From the NCBI RefSeq assembly GCF_009708075.1, contig NZ_WMBT01000004.1:124001-188000 (forward strand): 64,000 bases of DNA. Direction: 5' to 3'. Positions 30,189-39,294 of the stretch are shown here, in pieces. Source of the DNA: Paracoccus lichenicola. GTDB lineage: Bacteria > Pseudomonadota > Alphaproteobacteria > Rhodobacterales > Rhodobacteraceae. Each line of letters begins with the position of its first letter. Position 1 is the stretch's first letter. Made by a program: the position numbers and the translations under genes. Below the pieces are notes generated by a model, which saw only the letters and a list, made by a program, of their open reading frames with translations, was not told where the DNA came from and did no database searches.

Positions 30189-30928
30189 AGCCCGTTCAGC
30201 CGCGCGAAGGTCTGGTCATACCGCCCCTCGGCCTCGGCCCTGGACAGGAAGTCCAGCCGCTTGACGCCGACCAGCGGCGGGGTCGGATCCTGCGCGAGGA
30301 TCCCCATCACCTCGTCGATGAAATCGGCCAGCGGCATGGCGGTGGGATCGGTGCCATGGCCCGGCATCAGGTCGGTCTGCACGGCAGGGGGCGCAAGTTC
30401 CAGCACCTCGACGCCGGTGTCGCGCAACTGGGCGCGCAGCGATTGCGACCAGGAATGGATCGCGGCCTTGGTGGCCGAGTAGGTCGGCGTCCGCACCAGC
30501 GGCACGAAGGCCAGCCCGGACGACACGGTCATGATCGTCGCGCGCGGCTGCGCCAGCAGATGCGGCATCAGCGCCGCCGTCAGCCGGATCGGTCCCAGCA
30601 GGTTGGTGGCGATCGTCGCCTCGGCCGTGTCCAGGAAATCGCCCCGCACGTCCTCGGCCACCATGATGCCTGCGTTGTGGATCACGACGTTCAGCGCCGG
30701 GTGATCCGCCACGACCTGCGCCCCGAAGGCGCGGACGGCATCAGCGTCGGTCACGTCCAGCGCGTGCCCGATCATGCCGGGATGATCCGCCGCGATCTTC
30801 TCCAGCAGCGCCGCGCGCCGCCCGGTGACGATCACCGTGTTGCCCGCCGCATGGAACCGCTGCGCCAGGGCAAGCCCGATGCCCGAGGTGCCGCCGGTCA
30901 GAAGGATGGTGTTTCCGCTGGTCCGCAT
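30185..30928 (-). CDS. Short-chain dehydrogenase/reductase (SDR)
   Basis: The 247-residue oxidoreductase has the NAD(P)-binding [12 protein letters not shown] (residues ~11-22), NAG in [12 protein letters not shown], the catalytic Ser in [11 protein letters not shown] and the Tyr-Lys pair in [11 protein letters not shown]. It most resembles the DltE-like group (classical SDRs acting on unknown small substrates). It is divergent from an HxlR regulator with 101 bases between starts, so the two are probably a regulator-target pair. Its TAG stop lies in a palindromic repeat copy. Confidence 0.92.
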   Translation of the reverse strand: MRTSGNTILLTGGTSGIGLALAQRFHAAGNTVIVTGRRAALLEKIAADHPGMIGHALDVTDADAVRAFGAQVVADHPALNVVIHNAGIMVAEDVRGDFLDTAEATIATNLLGPIRLTAALMPHLLAQPRATIMTVSSGLAFVPLVRTPTYSATKAAIHSWSQSLRAQLRDTGVEVLELAPPAVQTDLMPGHGTDPTAMPLADFIDEVMGILAQDPTPPLVGVKRLDFLSRAEAEGRYDQTFARLNGL

Positions 30929-31029
30929 CGCTTGTCCTTTCGGTTGCTGACGGTGATATGGGGCAAACCGCTTTCCTTTCGGAAGAAGGCACCGGAAAGA
31001 TTTATACTTACCTTTTGGAAAGTGCCCCC
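30929..31029. promoter_or_regulatory. Divergent SDR/hxlR regulatory region with CTTTCC/GGAAAG repeats
   Basis: CTTTCCTTTCGGAAG (30971), GGAAAG (30994) and CTTTTGGAAAG (31012) are related inverted half-sites. TATACT at 31003 could be the -10 of hxlR; the last GGAAAG also acts as its ribosome site. HxlR proteins often bind and are induced through such divergent sites; the operator is inferred. Confidence 0.5.
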
Positions 31030-31404
31030 ATGTCCGCGCCGCCCTTGTCCGCCATCGACCCTCGCGTCACCCAACTGGTTAACGAGCTGATAGGCCGCGT
31101 GGCCGACAAATGGACCATGCTGATCCTGGAAGCCCTGACCGAGGGCGGCACGATGCGCTTTTCCGCCCTGGGCCGCGCGGTGCCGGGGATCAGCCAGAAG
31201 ATGCTGACCCAGACCCTGCGGCAGATGGAACGCGACGGGCTTCTGACCCGCACCGTGCATCCCGTCATCCCGCCACGCGTGGATTACCACCTGACCGACC
31301 TGGGCCTTGGCCTGGCCGAGGCGTTCTGCGGCGTCTGGCAATGGGCCGAAACCCACCTTGGTCGCATCGAGACCGCGCGGCGCGATTTCGACGCGCGCAC
31401 CTAA
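31030..31404 (+). CDS. HxlR-family transcriptional regulator
   Basis: The 124-residue protein has the HxlR winged helix: [40 protein letters not shown], then the wing [16 protein letters not shown], and the family C-term [11 protein letters not shown]. HxlR regulators sense redox-active electrophiles, aldehydes or phenolics and control a divergent dehydrogenase. No conserved Cys is seen near the N-terminus, so Cys-based sensing as in HypR/YodB is not supported. Start at 31030 follows GGAAAG by 7 bases. Its last bases overlap the priA stop by four. Confidence 0.93.
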   Translation: MSAPPLSAIDPRVTQLVNELIGRVADKWTMLILEALTEGGTMRFSALGRAVPGISQKMLTQTLRQMERDGLLTRTVHPVIPPRVDYHLTDLGLGLAEAFCGVWQWAETHLGRIETARRDFDART

Positions 31405-33602
31405 AGGAAGCTCTGCGGATCGATGTCCACCGACAGCCGCAGGTTCGCGGGCGGCTTGTGGGGGGCCAGCCAGTCGGCGATGGCGGCCTGGATGGGCGCC
31501 TGGCGGGGCGCGTGGATCAGCATCCGCATCCGGTGGCGCCCCCGGATCCGCGCGATGGGCGCGGGGGCCGGTCCCCACAGTTGCGCGCCCGCCTGTTGCA
31601 GGGGCGCGGCATGGGCGGCCAGGTGGCGGGCGAAATCGCTGACCACCCCCAGGTCGGGATGGGACAGGATGATCCCCGCCAGCCGGCCAAACGGGGGCAT
31701 TCCGTTGGCCTGGCGGCCTGCGGCCTCGGCGTTCCAGAAGGCCTCGTCCTCGCCCCCCAAGATGGCGCGGATCACCGGGTGGTCGGGCTGGTGGGTTTGC
31801 AGCAAGGCCACCCCCGGCGCGGAACCCCCTTGCCGCCCCGCCCGGCCCGCGACCTGCCGCATCAGCTGGAACGACCGTTCCGCCGCGCGCAGGTCGGCGC
31901 CTTGCAGGCCCAGGTCGGCGTCGATCACGCCCACCAGCGTCAGGCGCGGAAAGTTGTGGCCCTTGGCGACGATCTGCGTGCCGATGATGATCTGCGTGTC
32001 GCCATTGGCGATCTCGGCAATCGTGTCCTTCAGCGCGCGGGCGGACTGGAACAGGTCCGAGGACAGCACCGTGGCCTTGGCGTCGGGGAAACGGACTGCC
32101 ACTTCCTCGGCGATGCGTTCCACGCCGGGGCCGATGGGGGCCAGCTTGCCTTCGACCTTGCAGCTTGGGCAGGCCAGCGGGATGGGCCGCGATTCGCCGC
32201 ATTGGTGGCAGATCAGGCGGTTCTGGAAGCGGTGCTCCACCATCCGCGCGTCGCATTGGTGGCAGCCGATCTGTTCGCCGCAGGCCCGGCACAGCATCAC
32301 CGGCGCATAGCCGCGCCGGTTCAGGAACAGCAGGGACTGTTCGCCGCGGGCGATCCGCGATTCCACCGCCCCGGCCAGCGTAGGGGAAATCCAGCGGCCC
32401 GAGGGCATGTCCTCGGCCCGCAGGTCGATGGCGGCCATGTCGGGCAGTTCGGCGGCGCCATAGCGTGACCGCAGATCCAGCCGCCGGTATTTGCCGATGC
32501 CCGCGTTCACCCAGCTTTCCAGCGACGGCGTGGCGGAGGCGAGCACCACCTGCGCCCCGTTGATGGAGGCGCGCAGCACCGCCATGTCGCGGGCGCTGTA
32601 ATAAACCACGTCCTCCTGCTTGTAGCTGGAGTCGTGTTCCTCATCCACGACGATCAGGCCCAGGTCGCGGAAGGGCAGGAACAGCGCGGACCTTGCACCC
32701 ACGACCAGCCCGGCCTCGCCGCGCCCGGCCATGTGCCACAACCGGCGGCGTTCGGACCGCGTGATGCCGCTGTGCCATTCGCCGGGGCGGGCGCCGAACC
32801 GTGCCTCGACCCGGTCGATGAACTCGGCCGACAGCGCGATTTCGGGCAGCAGCACCAGCGCCTGGCGTCCGCGCGCCAGGCATTCGGCGACGGCTTCCAG
32901 ATAAACCTCTGTCTTGCCCGATCCGGTGACGCCGCGCAGCAGGGTGGTGCCATAGCCGCCCAACCGCACGGCCGCCCGCAGCGCGTCCGCCGCCGCCTGC
33001 TGGTCGGCGTCCAGCGGCTTGCCGGGGCGGGTTGGATCGAGGCGCGGATAAGGCAGGTCGCGCGGGGCCTGAACCTCGGCCAATGTTCCCGCCGCGACCA
33101 GGCCCTTGACCACCGCCGTGCCGACGCCCGCCAGTTGCGCCAGTTCGGACGGCGCGAAGCTGGCCCCGCCGTGTTCGGCCAGCACCTGCATCACGCGTTC
33201 GCGCGCCTCGGTCATGCGGGTGGGCGGGGCACCGCCCGGCACGATCACGCGGCGGGCGGCGGGCGGCTGGTCCAGGTCGGGCGCGCGCGTCGCCATGCGC
33301 AGCATCAGGGGCAAGGGCGTCAGCGTGTAATCGGCGGCGCGCGTCAGGAACTCCAGGAACCGCGCGTCAAAGGGTTCGGCGTCCAGCACCCGCGCCACCG
33401 GGCGCAGCTTGGCCAGGTCGAAATCGCCCACCCCCTCGCCCATGACCAGGCCCACGACCCGGCGCGGTCCCAGCGGCGCCAGCACCAGCTGCCCCTGGGC
33501 CACGCCGCCTTCGGGCGCCAGATAGTCCAGCACGCCCACGGGTTCGACCGTCAGGACGGCGATCCGGGCGCGTGCGGGGAAAAAGGCGGGCAAGGTTTTC
33601 AT
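31401..33602 (-). CDS. priA: Primosomal protein N' (replication restart helicase PriA)
   Basis: The 733-residue protein is the replication-restart helicase. It has the N-terminal 3'-DNA-binding region, Walker [16 protein letters not shown], Walker [14 protein letters not shown], the zinc-binding segment [17 protein letters not shown] plus [17 protein letters not shown] (eight Cys), and helicase motifs [14 protein letters not shown] start at Met 33602 ([16 protein letters not shown]), where homology begins; the ribosome site is AAGG very close to the ATG, so an upstream Met at 33665 is possible. It is divergent from fsa and overlaps hxlR by four bases at the 3' end. Confidence 0.95.
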   Translation of the reverse strand: MKTLPAFFPARARIAVLTVEPVGVLDYLAPEGGVAQGQLVLAPLGPRRVVGLVMGEGVGDFDLAKLRPVARVLDAEPFDARFLEFLTRAADYTLTPLPLMLRMATRAPDLDQPPAARRVIVPGGAPPTRMTEARERVMQVLAEHGGASFAPSELAQLAGVGTAVVKGLVAAGTLAEVQAPRDLPYPRLDPTRPGKPLDADQQAAADALRAAVRLGGYGTTLLRGVTGSGKTEVYLEAVAECLARGRQALVLLPEIALSAEFIDRVEARFGARPGEWHSGITRSERRRLWHMAGRGEAGLVVGARSALFLPFRDLGLIVVDEEHDSSYKQEDVVYYSARDMAVLRASINGAQVVLASATPSLESWVNAGIGKYRRLDLRSRYGAAELPDMAAIDLRAEDMPSGRWISPTLAGAVESRIARGEQSLLFLNRRGYAPVMLCRACGEQIGCHQCDARMVEHRFQNRLICHQCGESRPIPLACPSCKVEGKLAPIGPGVERIAEEVAVRFPDAKATVLSSDLFQSARALKDTIAEIANGDTQIIIGTQIVAKGHNFPRLTLVGVIDADLGLQGADLRAAERSFQLMRQVAGRAGRQGGSAPGVALLQTHQPDHPVIRAILGGEDEAFWNAEAAGRQANGMPPFGRLAGIILSHPDLGVVSDFARHLAAHAAPLQQAGAQLWGPAPAPIARIRGRHRMRMLIHAPRQAPIQAAIADWLAPHKPPANLRLSVDIDPQSFL

Positions 33603-33711
33603 CGCCTTGATAAAACCCTGCCCCGCGCCCGTTGCAAGGCCCGCCCTGCCCCTTTCGGCGGACATGGTTTTGCGCTATCACCCGACCTGAACCAGTCACC
33701 GGAGCCAGGCC

Positions 33712-34368
33712 ATGAAATTCTTCCTCGATACCGCCGATGTGGACGCCATCCGCGAGCTGAACGACCTGGGCATGGTCGATGGCGTGACCACCAACCCGTC
33801 GCTGATCCTCAAGGCCGGCCGCAACATCGAGGAGGTCACGCGCGAAATCTGCGAGATGGTCCAAGGCCCCGTCAGTGCCGAGGTCGTGGCCGAAAGCGCC
33901 GCCGACATGATCCGCGAAGGCCGCCACCTGGCGCAGATCGCGCCCAACATCGCCATCAAGGTGCCCTTGACCTGGGACGGGCTGAAGGCCTGCCGCGTCT
34001 TTGCCGACGAAGGCCGCATGGTCAACGTGACGCTGTGCTTTTCCCCCGCGCAAGCCATCCTGGCGGCCAAGGCGGGCGCGACCTTCATCAGCCCCTTCGT
34101 CGGGCGGCTGGACGACATCGGCCTGGACGGCGTGGACCTGATCGCCGACATCCGCGAGATTTACGACAACTATGGCTACGAAACCCAGATCCTCGCGGCA
34201 TCCATCCGGTCTGTGAACCACATCATCGAGGTGGGCAAGATCGGCGCCGACGTGATCACCGCGCCCCCCGCCGTCATCAAGTCCATGGCAAAGCATGTCT
34301 TGACGGACAAGGGGCTTGAGCAGTTCACTGCCGATTGGGCCAAGACCGGTCAGAAGATCGGCGGATGA
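33712..34368 (+). CDS. fsa: Fructose-6-phosphate aldolase / transaldolase
   Basis: The 218-residue protein is of the short transaldolase (TalC/FSA) family: [29 protein letters not shown], the Schiff-base Lys in [12 protein letters not shown] (about residue 86), [13 protein letters not shown], and [12 protein letters not shown]. It cleaves fructose 6-phosphate or transfers a dihydroxyacetone unit in the pentose phosphate pathway; these activities cannot be separated reliably by sequence. GGAGCCAGGCC precedes the ATG. It is followed after 16 bases by the DUF484 gene. Confidence 0.93.
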   Translation: MKFFLDTADVDAIRELNDLGMVDGVTTNPSLILKAGRNIEEVTREICEMVQGPVSAEVVAESAADMIREGRHLAQIAPNIAIKVPLTWDGLKACRVFADEGRMVNVTLCFSPAQAILAAKAGATFISPFVGRLDDIGLDGVDLIADIREIYDNYGYETQILAASIRSVNHIIEVGKIGADVITAPPAVIKSMAKHVLTDKGLEQFTADWAKTGQKIGG

Positions 34369-34384
34369 CATAAAGGGGACAGGC

Positions 34385-35080
34385 ATGACGGCGGAACGGC
34401 AGGCGGGGCTTGACCCCGAGACGCGCGACAGACTGCTGGCCGATCCCGGCGTCATCCTGGCCGACCGCGACCTGATGCGCGCCCTTGTCGCCGCCCGCGA
34501 AGCCGAGGCGGGCGACAACGTGATCGACATCCGCGGCCGCGCGATGGAGGCGCTGGAAACGCGCCTCGACCGGCTGGAAACCCAGCATGAAAGCGTGATC
34601 GCCGCGGCCTTCGACAACCAGTCGGGCATGGCGGTGATCCACCGCGCGGTGATCGGGCTGCTGGAATCGGCCGACCTGGCGGAGCTGGTGGACAGCCTGC
34701 AATCCGACATCGCGCCCCTGCTGCGGATCGAGACGCTGCGCCTGGTGGTCGAACCCGACCCCGCCATCCCCGGCCTGCCCGAGGATGCGGTTCTGGTCCC
34801 GGACGGCGCCATCGGCCGGATCGTCGCGGCCGGGCGGCGCACGCCCCGGGGCGACGACATCGTGCTGCGCCCCGCCTCGCCCATCACGCAGTTGATGCAT
34901 GGCCGCGCGGTGGCGTCCGAGGCGCTGCTGCCCATCGACCTGGGCGCCCGCCGACCCCGCGCCATGCTGCTGATGGGCAGCGCCGACAAGGGACGCTTCA
35001 TGCCGGCGCATGGCACCGACCTGTTGCGCTTCTTCGCGCAGGTCTTCCGGCTGGTCCTGCTGTCGCGGCTGCGCCCGTGA
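34385..35080 (+). CDS. DUF484 family protein
   Basis: The 231-residue protein belongs to DUF484, with the recognisable PGVILADRDLMRALVAARE near the N-terminus, a coiled-coil (ALETRLDRLETQHESVI), and a GAF-like C-terminal domain with SPITQLMHGRAVASEALLP and GSADKGRFMPAHGTDLLRFF. DUF484 genes are very often directly before xerC, as here, where the stop overlaps the xerC GTG as GTGA. The biochemical role is unknown. AAAGGGGACAGGC precedes the ATG at 34385. Confidence 0.9.
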   Translation: MTAERQAGLDPETRDRLLADPGVILADRDLMRALVAAREAEAGDNVIDIRGRAMEALETRLDRLETQHESVIAAAFDNQSGMAVIHRAVIGLLESADLAELVDSLQSDIAPLLRIETLRLVVEPDPAIPGLPEDAVLVPDGAIGRIVAAGRRTPRGDDIVLRPASPITQLMHGRAVASEALLPIDLGARRPRAMLLMGSADKGRFMPAHGTDLLRFFAQVFRLVLLSRLRP

Positions 35081-36006
35081 CCCCGCCGCTGGCCCTGGCG
35101 CCCGCCATGGCCGATGCTCTGGCCCGCTGGCTGGAGGTCGAGGCCGCGACCCGCGACCGTTCGGACCACACGATCACCGCCTATCGCGCGGACCTGCTGG
35201 CCTTCCTGGCCTTCCTGGGCGGCCATCACGGGCAACCCGCCACGCCGCAATCGCTGGCCTGTCTGCGCCAGACCGACATGCGGGCATTCGCCGCCGCCGA
35301 ACGCGCGCGCGGCCTGGGGGCGCGGTCGCTGGCGCGCCGGCAATCGGCGGTGCGCAGCTTCCTGCGCTGGATGTCGGACCGCGAGGGCCATGACCTGTCC
35401 GCCGCCCTGTCCACCCGCAGCCCGAAATACACCCGGTCCCTGCCCCGCCCGCTGACGCCCGAGCAGGCCCGGGACACGCTGGACATGATCGCCGCCCAGC
35501 ACGACACCCCCTGGGTCGCGGCGCGCGACGTGGCGGTGATGACGCTGCTGTGGGGCTGCGGGCTGCGCATTTCCGAAGCGCTGAACCTGAACGGCGCCGA
35601 CTGGCCCTTCCGCGACAGCCTGACCATCACCGGCAAGGGCGGGCGGCAGCGGCATGTCCCCGTCCTGCCGGTCGCGCGGGATGGGGTGGCCGATTACCTG
35701 CGCAAGAGTCCCTGGCCGCTGGCGCCCGACCAGCCGCTGTTCCGGGGCGTGCGCGGGGGACGGCTGCTGCCCGGGATCATCGAGGGGGCGATGCAGAAGG
35801 TGCGCGCGTCCCTGGGCCTGCCGCCCACCGCCACGCCCCATGCGCTGCGCCATTCCTTTGCCACGCATCTGCTGGCGGCGGGGGGCGACCTGCGCACCAT
35901 CCAGGAACTGCTGGGCCATGCCAGCCTGTCCACCACGCAGGTCTATACCGGGGTGGACGACGCGCATCTGATGGCGGTCTACCGGGCGGCGCATCCAAGA
36001 GGGTAA
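35077..36006 (+). CDS. xerC: Tyrosine recombinase XerC
   Basis: The 309-residue recombinase resolves chromosome dimers at dif together with XerD at the division septum. The core-binding domain (about 1-115) precedes the catalytic domain, where all residues are seen: Arg in CGLRISEALNLN, Lys in ITGKGGRQRHVP, His/Arg in PHALRHSFATHLL, His in LLGHASLSTTQ, and Tyr in QVYTGV. The GTG start overlaps the DUF484 stop (GTGA). It is a core gene, not a phage integrase, though a low-GC gene follows immediately. Confidence 0.95.
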   Translation: MTPPLALAPAMADALARWLEVEAATRDRSDHTITAYRADLLAFLAFLGGHHGQPATPQSLACLRQTDMRAFAAAERARGLGARSLARRQSAVRSFLRWMSDREGHDLSAALSTRSPKYTRSLPRPLTPEQARDTLDMIAAQHDTPWVAARDVAVMTLLWGCGLRISEALNLNGADWPFRDSLTITGKGGRQRHVPVLPVARDGVADYLRKSPWPLAPDQPLFRGVRGGRLLPGIIEGAMQKVRASLGLPPTATPHALRHSFATHLLAAGGDLRTIQELLGHASLSTTQVYTGVDDAHLMAVYRAAHPRG

Positions 36007-36060
36007 GATTTAGATAACGTTAGCGGTCCATAAACCATAGAAAATGAGGCTGTAAATATT

Positions 36061-36555
36061 ATGGACAATACCATCACCGGAGCAATTATTGGAGCGTTAG
36101 GCGCTGTTGCCGTCGGCATGTTTACTGTTGGATATCAAATTTGGCAGCGTCGCATTGATGAAAAACTTCGAGAAACCGAACTAGTCATGCGCCAGAAGAT
36201 GTCAATTATCTCTGATTTGGTAGCATATAGATTTGCGATTACGGGAGGCACTAAAAACACACCGCAGGATGTATCGAACTTCAATGCAGCACTTTCTCGG
36301 ATTCCTGTCGAATTCATTGACCATCCAACTTGTGTCGAACTGTATAGAAAAATAGGCGACAATTTTACCGCAGGCCGTTTTTATGAATTGATAAACGAAT
36401 TAGTAAAGGCTGCTGATCCAAAACGGAAAAACTTTGACCTCTCGACTATTGAGGGAGTTCCAACAGCAACGCCTCTACCGCTTCAGGTCGTCATCAGTGG
36501 TCTGGTGGCGACCACAGTGCCTATCCAAGGTGATACATCTCATCCGAGTGCATAA
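36061..36555 (+). CDS. AT-rich membrane-anchored unknown protein (possibly DUF6680-like)
   Basis: The 164-residue protein has an N-terminal membrane helix (ITGAIIGALGAVAVGMFTVG) and then a soluble region with DLVAYRFAI, NFNAALSRIPVEFI and YELINELVKAA. That order (Arg-anchored helix, Asn-x-Ile-like then Val-x-Phe) recalls DUF6680-type proteins, but I am not certain. Base composition and codon use (many A/T-ending codons) differ sharply from all neighbours, which points to recent acquisition. It sits 54 bases after xerC and 99 before msrA with no terminator or insertion sequence visible. Confidence 0.72.
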   Translation: MDNTITGAIIGALGAVAVGMFTVGYQIWQRRIDEKLRETELVMRQKMSIISDLVAYRFAITGGTKNTPQDVSNFNAALSRIPVEFIDHPTCVELYRKIGDNFTAGRFYELINELVKAADPKRKNFDLSTIEGVPTATPLPLQVVISGLVATTVPIQGDTSHPSA

Positions 36556-36654
36556 AGCGTGATATTGCAAAGGTCCCAGCGTCTCTGCCTTCACAGCTGT
36601 CGAAACCCGCCCCGTCCTCCGGCGTTTGACCGCCAAAATCAGAAGGATGTCACC

Positions 36655-37230
36655 ATGACCACACATGCGATCTTCAACCGCCCCCTGGACGGTCCCGTCC
36701 CGCAGGGCCTTGACCAGGCGGTCTTCGGCATGGGCTGCTACTGGGGACCGGAACGCCTGTTCTGGCAGCAGAACGGGATCTGGCTGACCCAGGCGGGCTT
36801 TGCCGGCGGCACGGTGGACAACCCCACCTATGACCAGGTCAAGACCGGGACCACCGGCCATGCCGAGGTCGTGCGCATCGTCTATGACAGTTCCAAGATC
36901 AGCTATGACCATCTGCTGAAACTGTTCTGGGAAAACCACGACCCCACCCAGGGCGACCGCCAGGGAAACGACGTGGGGCATCAGTATCGCAGCCTGATCA
37001 TGGCCTTCACCGACAGCCAGATGTCGGCGGCCGAGGCCTCCAGGATCGACTATGACAACCGCCTGGCCGTGGCGGGCTTCGGCAAGATCACCACGCAGAT
37101 CATCGGCCCCGCCCCCTTCTGGCCCGCGCATGACGCGCACCAGCAATACCTGCACAAGAACCCCGACGGCTATTGTGGCCTGAAGGGCACGGGGATAGAG
37201 GCAAGCCTGCCCAACCCGGATCCGATCTGA
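36655..37230 (+). CDS. msrA: Peptide-methionine (S)-S-oxide reductase MsrA
   Basis: The 191-residue enzyme repairs methionine S-sulfoxide in proteins. The catalytic Cys is in FGMGCYWGPERLFW (about residue 28; Phe of the usual GCFWG is Tyr), with VGHQYRSLIMAF and the late Cys in DGYCGLKGTG as the recycling Cys. AGAAGGATGTCACC precedes the ATG at 36655, which defines the start. The TGA stop overlaps the prmA start as TGATG, so the pair is coupled. Confidence 0.94.
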   Translation: MTTHAIFNRPLDGPVPQGLDQAVFGMGCYWGPERLFWQQNGIWLTQAGFAGGTVDNPTYDQVKTGTTGHAEVVRIVYDSSKISYDHLLKLFWENHDPTQGDRQGNDVGHQYRSLIMAFTDSQMSAAEASRIDYDNRLAVAGFGKITTQIIGPAPFWPAHDAHQQYLHKNPDGYCGLKGTGIEASLPNPDPI

Positions 37231-38102
37231 TGACCACCTATTCCGCACTGACCCATGTCGCGGGCCGCCAGGCCGCCGAAGCCCTGGCCGAGGCTTGCGA
37301 GGATCTGGATCCCGAACCCGTCGGCACCGGCATCTTCGAGATCGAGGACGGATCGAACCGCTGGGAAGTCGGCGCCTATTTCACCGAAAGCCCGGACGAC
37401 ATCGCCCTGGCCCTGCTGGCCGCAGCCTTTGGCGCCAATCCCTTCGCGATCTCTCAGGTGCCGGATGTCGATTGGGTCGCCCATGTGAAGCGCGAACTGA
37501 CGCCCGTGCGCGCCGGCCGGTTCCATGTCCATGGCAGCCACGATGCCGACACGGTTCCCGAGGGCGTCGAGGCGCTGTGCATCGAGGCCGCGATGGCCTT
37601 CGGCACCGGCCACCACAACACCACCAAGGGCTGTCTGGAAGCCCTGGACCGGCTGGCGACACAGGGCTTCCAGCCGCACCGCGTCGTCGATATCGGCTGC
37701 GGCACCGCCGTGCTGGCGATGGCGGCGGCGCGGTTGTGGCCGGTCACGGTGCTGGCCAGCGACATCGACGCGGTGGCCGTCGATACGGCGGCGGCCAACG
37801 TGATCGCCAACGGGCTTGACGGCCGGGTGATCTGCATCGAGGCCGCGGGCTTCGGGCATCCGATGCTGGAAGACAACGCGCCCTATGACCTGGTGCTGGC
37901 CAACATCCTCAAGCAGCCCCTGATCGACCTGGCGCCGCAGATGGCGGCAATGGTCGCGCCGGGCGGCCGGATCATCCTGTCGGGGATCCTGACCACGCAG
38001 GCGGAGGAGGTGATCGCAACCTATCGCGATGCGGGCTTCACGCCGGACCGGCGCGACGACCTGGCCGACTGGTCCGTCCTGGTGATGGCCCGAACGGCCT
38101 GA
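37230..38102 (+). CDS. prmA: 50S ribosomal protein L11 methyltransferase
   Basis: The 290-residue enzyme trimethylates ribosomal protein L11. The S-adenosylmethionine pocket is seen as VVDIGCGTAVLAMAAARLW and ASDIDAVAVDTAAAN, and the substrate-loop NILKQPLIDLAP (NxxxPL form) is the PrmA signature. The AFGTGHHNTTKGCLEAL segment is a further family mark. It is coupled to msrA and followed by the cspA promoter. Confidence 0.93.
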   Translation: MTTYSALTHVAGRQAAEALAEACEDLDPEPVGTGIFEIEDGSNRWEVGAYFTESPDDIALALLAAAFGANPFAISQVPDVDWVAHVKRELTPVRAGRFHVHGSHDADTVPEGVEALCIEAAMAFGTGHHNTTKGCLEALDRLATQGFQPHRVVDIGCGTAVLAMAAARLWPVTVLASDIDAVAVDTAAANVIANGLDGRVICIEAAGFGHPMLEDNAPYDLVLANILKQPLIDLAPQMAAMVAPGGRIILSGILTTQAEEVIATYRDAGFTPDRRDDLADWSVLVMARTA

Positions 38103-38115
38103 CGCCATCCCGGTC

Positions 38116-38144
38116 TTGAAAATGCGCGCGCGTTTTGCTATCTA
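38116..38144 (+). promoter_or_regulatory. Strong sigma70-type promoter of cspA
   Basis: TTGAAA (38116-38121) and TATCTA (38139-38144) are separated by exactly 17 bases. The start would be about 38151, giving a ~115-base untranslated leader before cspA, as expected for cold-shock genes whose leader controls translation. Confidence 0.8.
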
Positions 38145-38266
38145 GGGGCGGCAAGCGTCTTTCTTTCGATCTTCTGTCTCCTTTCGGCTTCAGATGTTCC
38201 GACGACGACACTAAGCCGGGCCATCGCATGTCGCGGATGGCAGATACAAGATTAGGAGACATCACG

Positions 38267-38473
38267 ATGGCCAACGGCACCGTGAAATGGTTCAACGCCA
38301 CCAAAGGCTTCGGCTTCATCCAGCCCGAGCATGGCTCGAAGGACATCTTCCTTCACATCTCGGCGCTCGAGCGTGCCGGCATCCGCGACATCCGCGACGG
38401 CCAGGCGATCACCTTCGACATCGAAAAGGGCCGTGACGGCCGCGAATCGGCGACCAACATCGCGCTGGCCTGA
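38267..38473 (+). CDS. Cold-shock protein (CspA family)
   Basis: The 68-residue single cold-shock domain has RNA-binding motifs RNP1 (KGFGFIQPE) and RNP2 (IFLHISAL), with MANGTVKWFN at the start. It binds single-stranded RNA as a chaperone. TAGGAGACATCACG precedes the ATG. The gene has its own promoter and a long leader, so its expression is probably controlled post-transcriptionally, but cold induction is not shown by the sequence alone. Confidence 0.97.
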   Translation: MANGTVKWFNATKGFGFIQPEHGSKDIFLHISALERAGIRDIRDGQAITFDIEKGRDGRESATNIALA

Positions 38474-38591
38474 ACGGCCCTTGCGCGTTCCTGGACGGCG
38501 GCGCTTGCCTCGCCGTCCATTCCGATCGCCGGACGCCCCGATCACTGGATGACCCGGGCGCGGGATCGGATGATTTCATGAAAGAACAGTT

Positions 38592-38840
38592 TTGATCGAG
38601 ATACACTGGGGAAACCCCCTGTCGTTCGTCCTGCCGGACGGCGACGTGAAGACCTTCACCACCATCGAAACGGCCGCCTATTGGCTGCGACGCAAATGGC
38701 CGGTGGATGATGCGCCCCGCGCCCATGCCGCGCGGATGCTGGATGCCGCCGCCCATTGCATGATCCCCATCGGGACGGCGCGCGCGGCCTTCGCGGATGC
38801 GGCCCAGGCTGCCGGGTTCACATCCCTCCACATGCACTAA
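38592..38840 (+). CDS. DUF982 family small protein
   Basis: The 82-residue protein resembles DUF982, with FTTIETAAYWLRRKWP and ARMLDAAAHCMIPIGTARAAF, a family of unknown function seen in alphaproteobacteria. The start is a TTG at 38592, with no better in-frame ATG/GTG; a weak upstream site means the true start may be a few residues later. It has its own terminator after it and lies 118 bases after cspA. Confidence 0.8.
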   Translation: MIEIHWGNPLSFVLPDGDVKTFTTIETAAYWLRRKWPVDDAPRAHAARMLDAAAHCMIPIGTARAAFADAAQAAGFTSLHMH

Positions 38841-38844
38841 GACA

Positions 38845-38882
38845 AGAAAAAACCCCCTATGCATCGGCATTGGGGGTTCGTT
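38845..38882. terminator. Bidirectional terminator
   Basis: AACCCCC (38851) pairs with GGGGGTT (38872-38878), extended inside by ATGC/GCAT around ATCG. The minus strand follows with TTTTTTCTTG and the plus strand with CGTTCG, so it chiefly terminates the leftward DUF1127 gene and also the rightward DUF982 gene. Confidence 0.85.
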
Positions 38883-38907
38883 CGTCTTAAACCGGGATGG
38901 CTATGGC

Positions 38908-39102
38908 TTAGAAGCCGCGCGCAATCCGCTCGATGTCGCCGCGGCACAGACCGATATCGTCCAGCTCGCGATCCGACAGGCGGCTCAGTTCCCGACGGGT
39001 CACGCGGGCATCGTTCCACGTGGACAGCATCGAGAAAAAGTTCGCAACGACATTGCCAACGCCCTGGCCAGCATGGCTGCGGTTCAGTTCGATCGTTGAC
39101 AT
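38908..39102 (-). CDS. DUF1127 small protein
   Basis: The 64-residue protein ends in the DUF1127 signature RRELSRLSDRELDDIGLCRG followed by DIERIARGF, preceded by a helix (VANFFSMLSTWNDARV). Small Arg-rich DUF1127 proteins in this order regulate phosphate, stress or RNA metabolism; the role here is unknown. The start is 39102 (MSTIELNRS); an alternative Met six bases upstream (39108) is possible. A strong terminator follows. Confidence 0.88.
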   Translation of the reverse strand: MSTIELNRSHAGQGVGNVVANFFSMLSTWNDARVTRRELSRLSDRELDDIGLCRGDIERIARGF

Positions 39103-39294
39103 TTTCATCACCCGTTTCAGAAGTGCCCGACCATCGGGCATCGCTTCATGCAGCAGGATATAGATTGGGCAGTCAAGAAAGAGTAGCCGCGGCCCCGGCA
39201 AGGCCGCTATGCGCGCCATGCAGATTTGGAAAGCGTCAAGCGGCGCCGGATGTCGCATTTGCGGCATGGAATGCCGCATTGCGGCAATCGTTTC

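Noticed and set aside
35077..36006. xerC as a phage or island integrase
   Set aside because: It follows DUF484 with an overlapping start, as the chromosomal xerC does in many bacteria, and no attachment site or phage genes are near.
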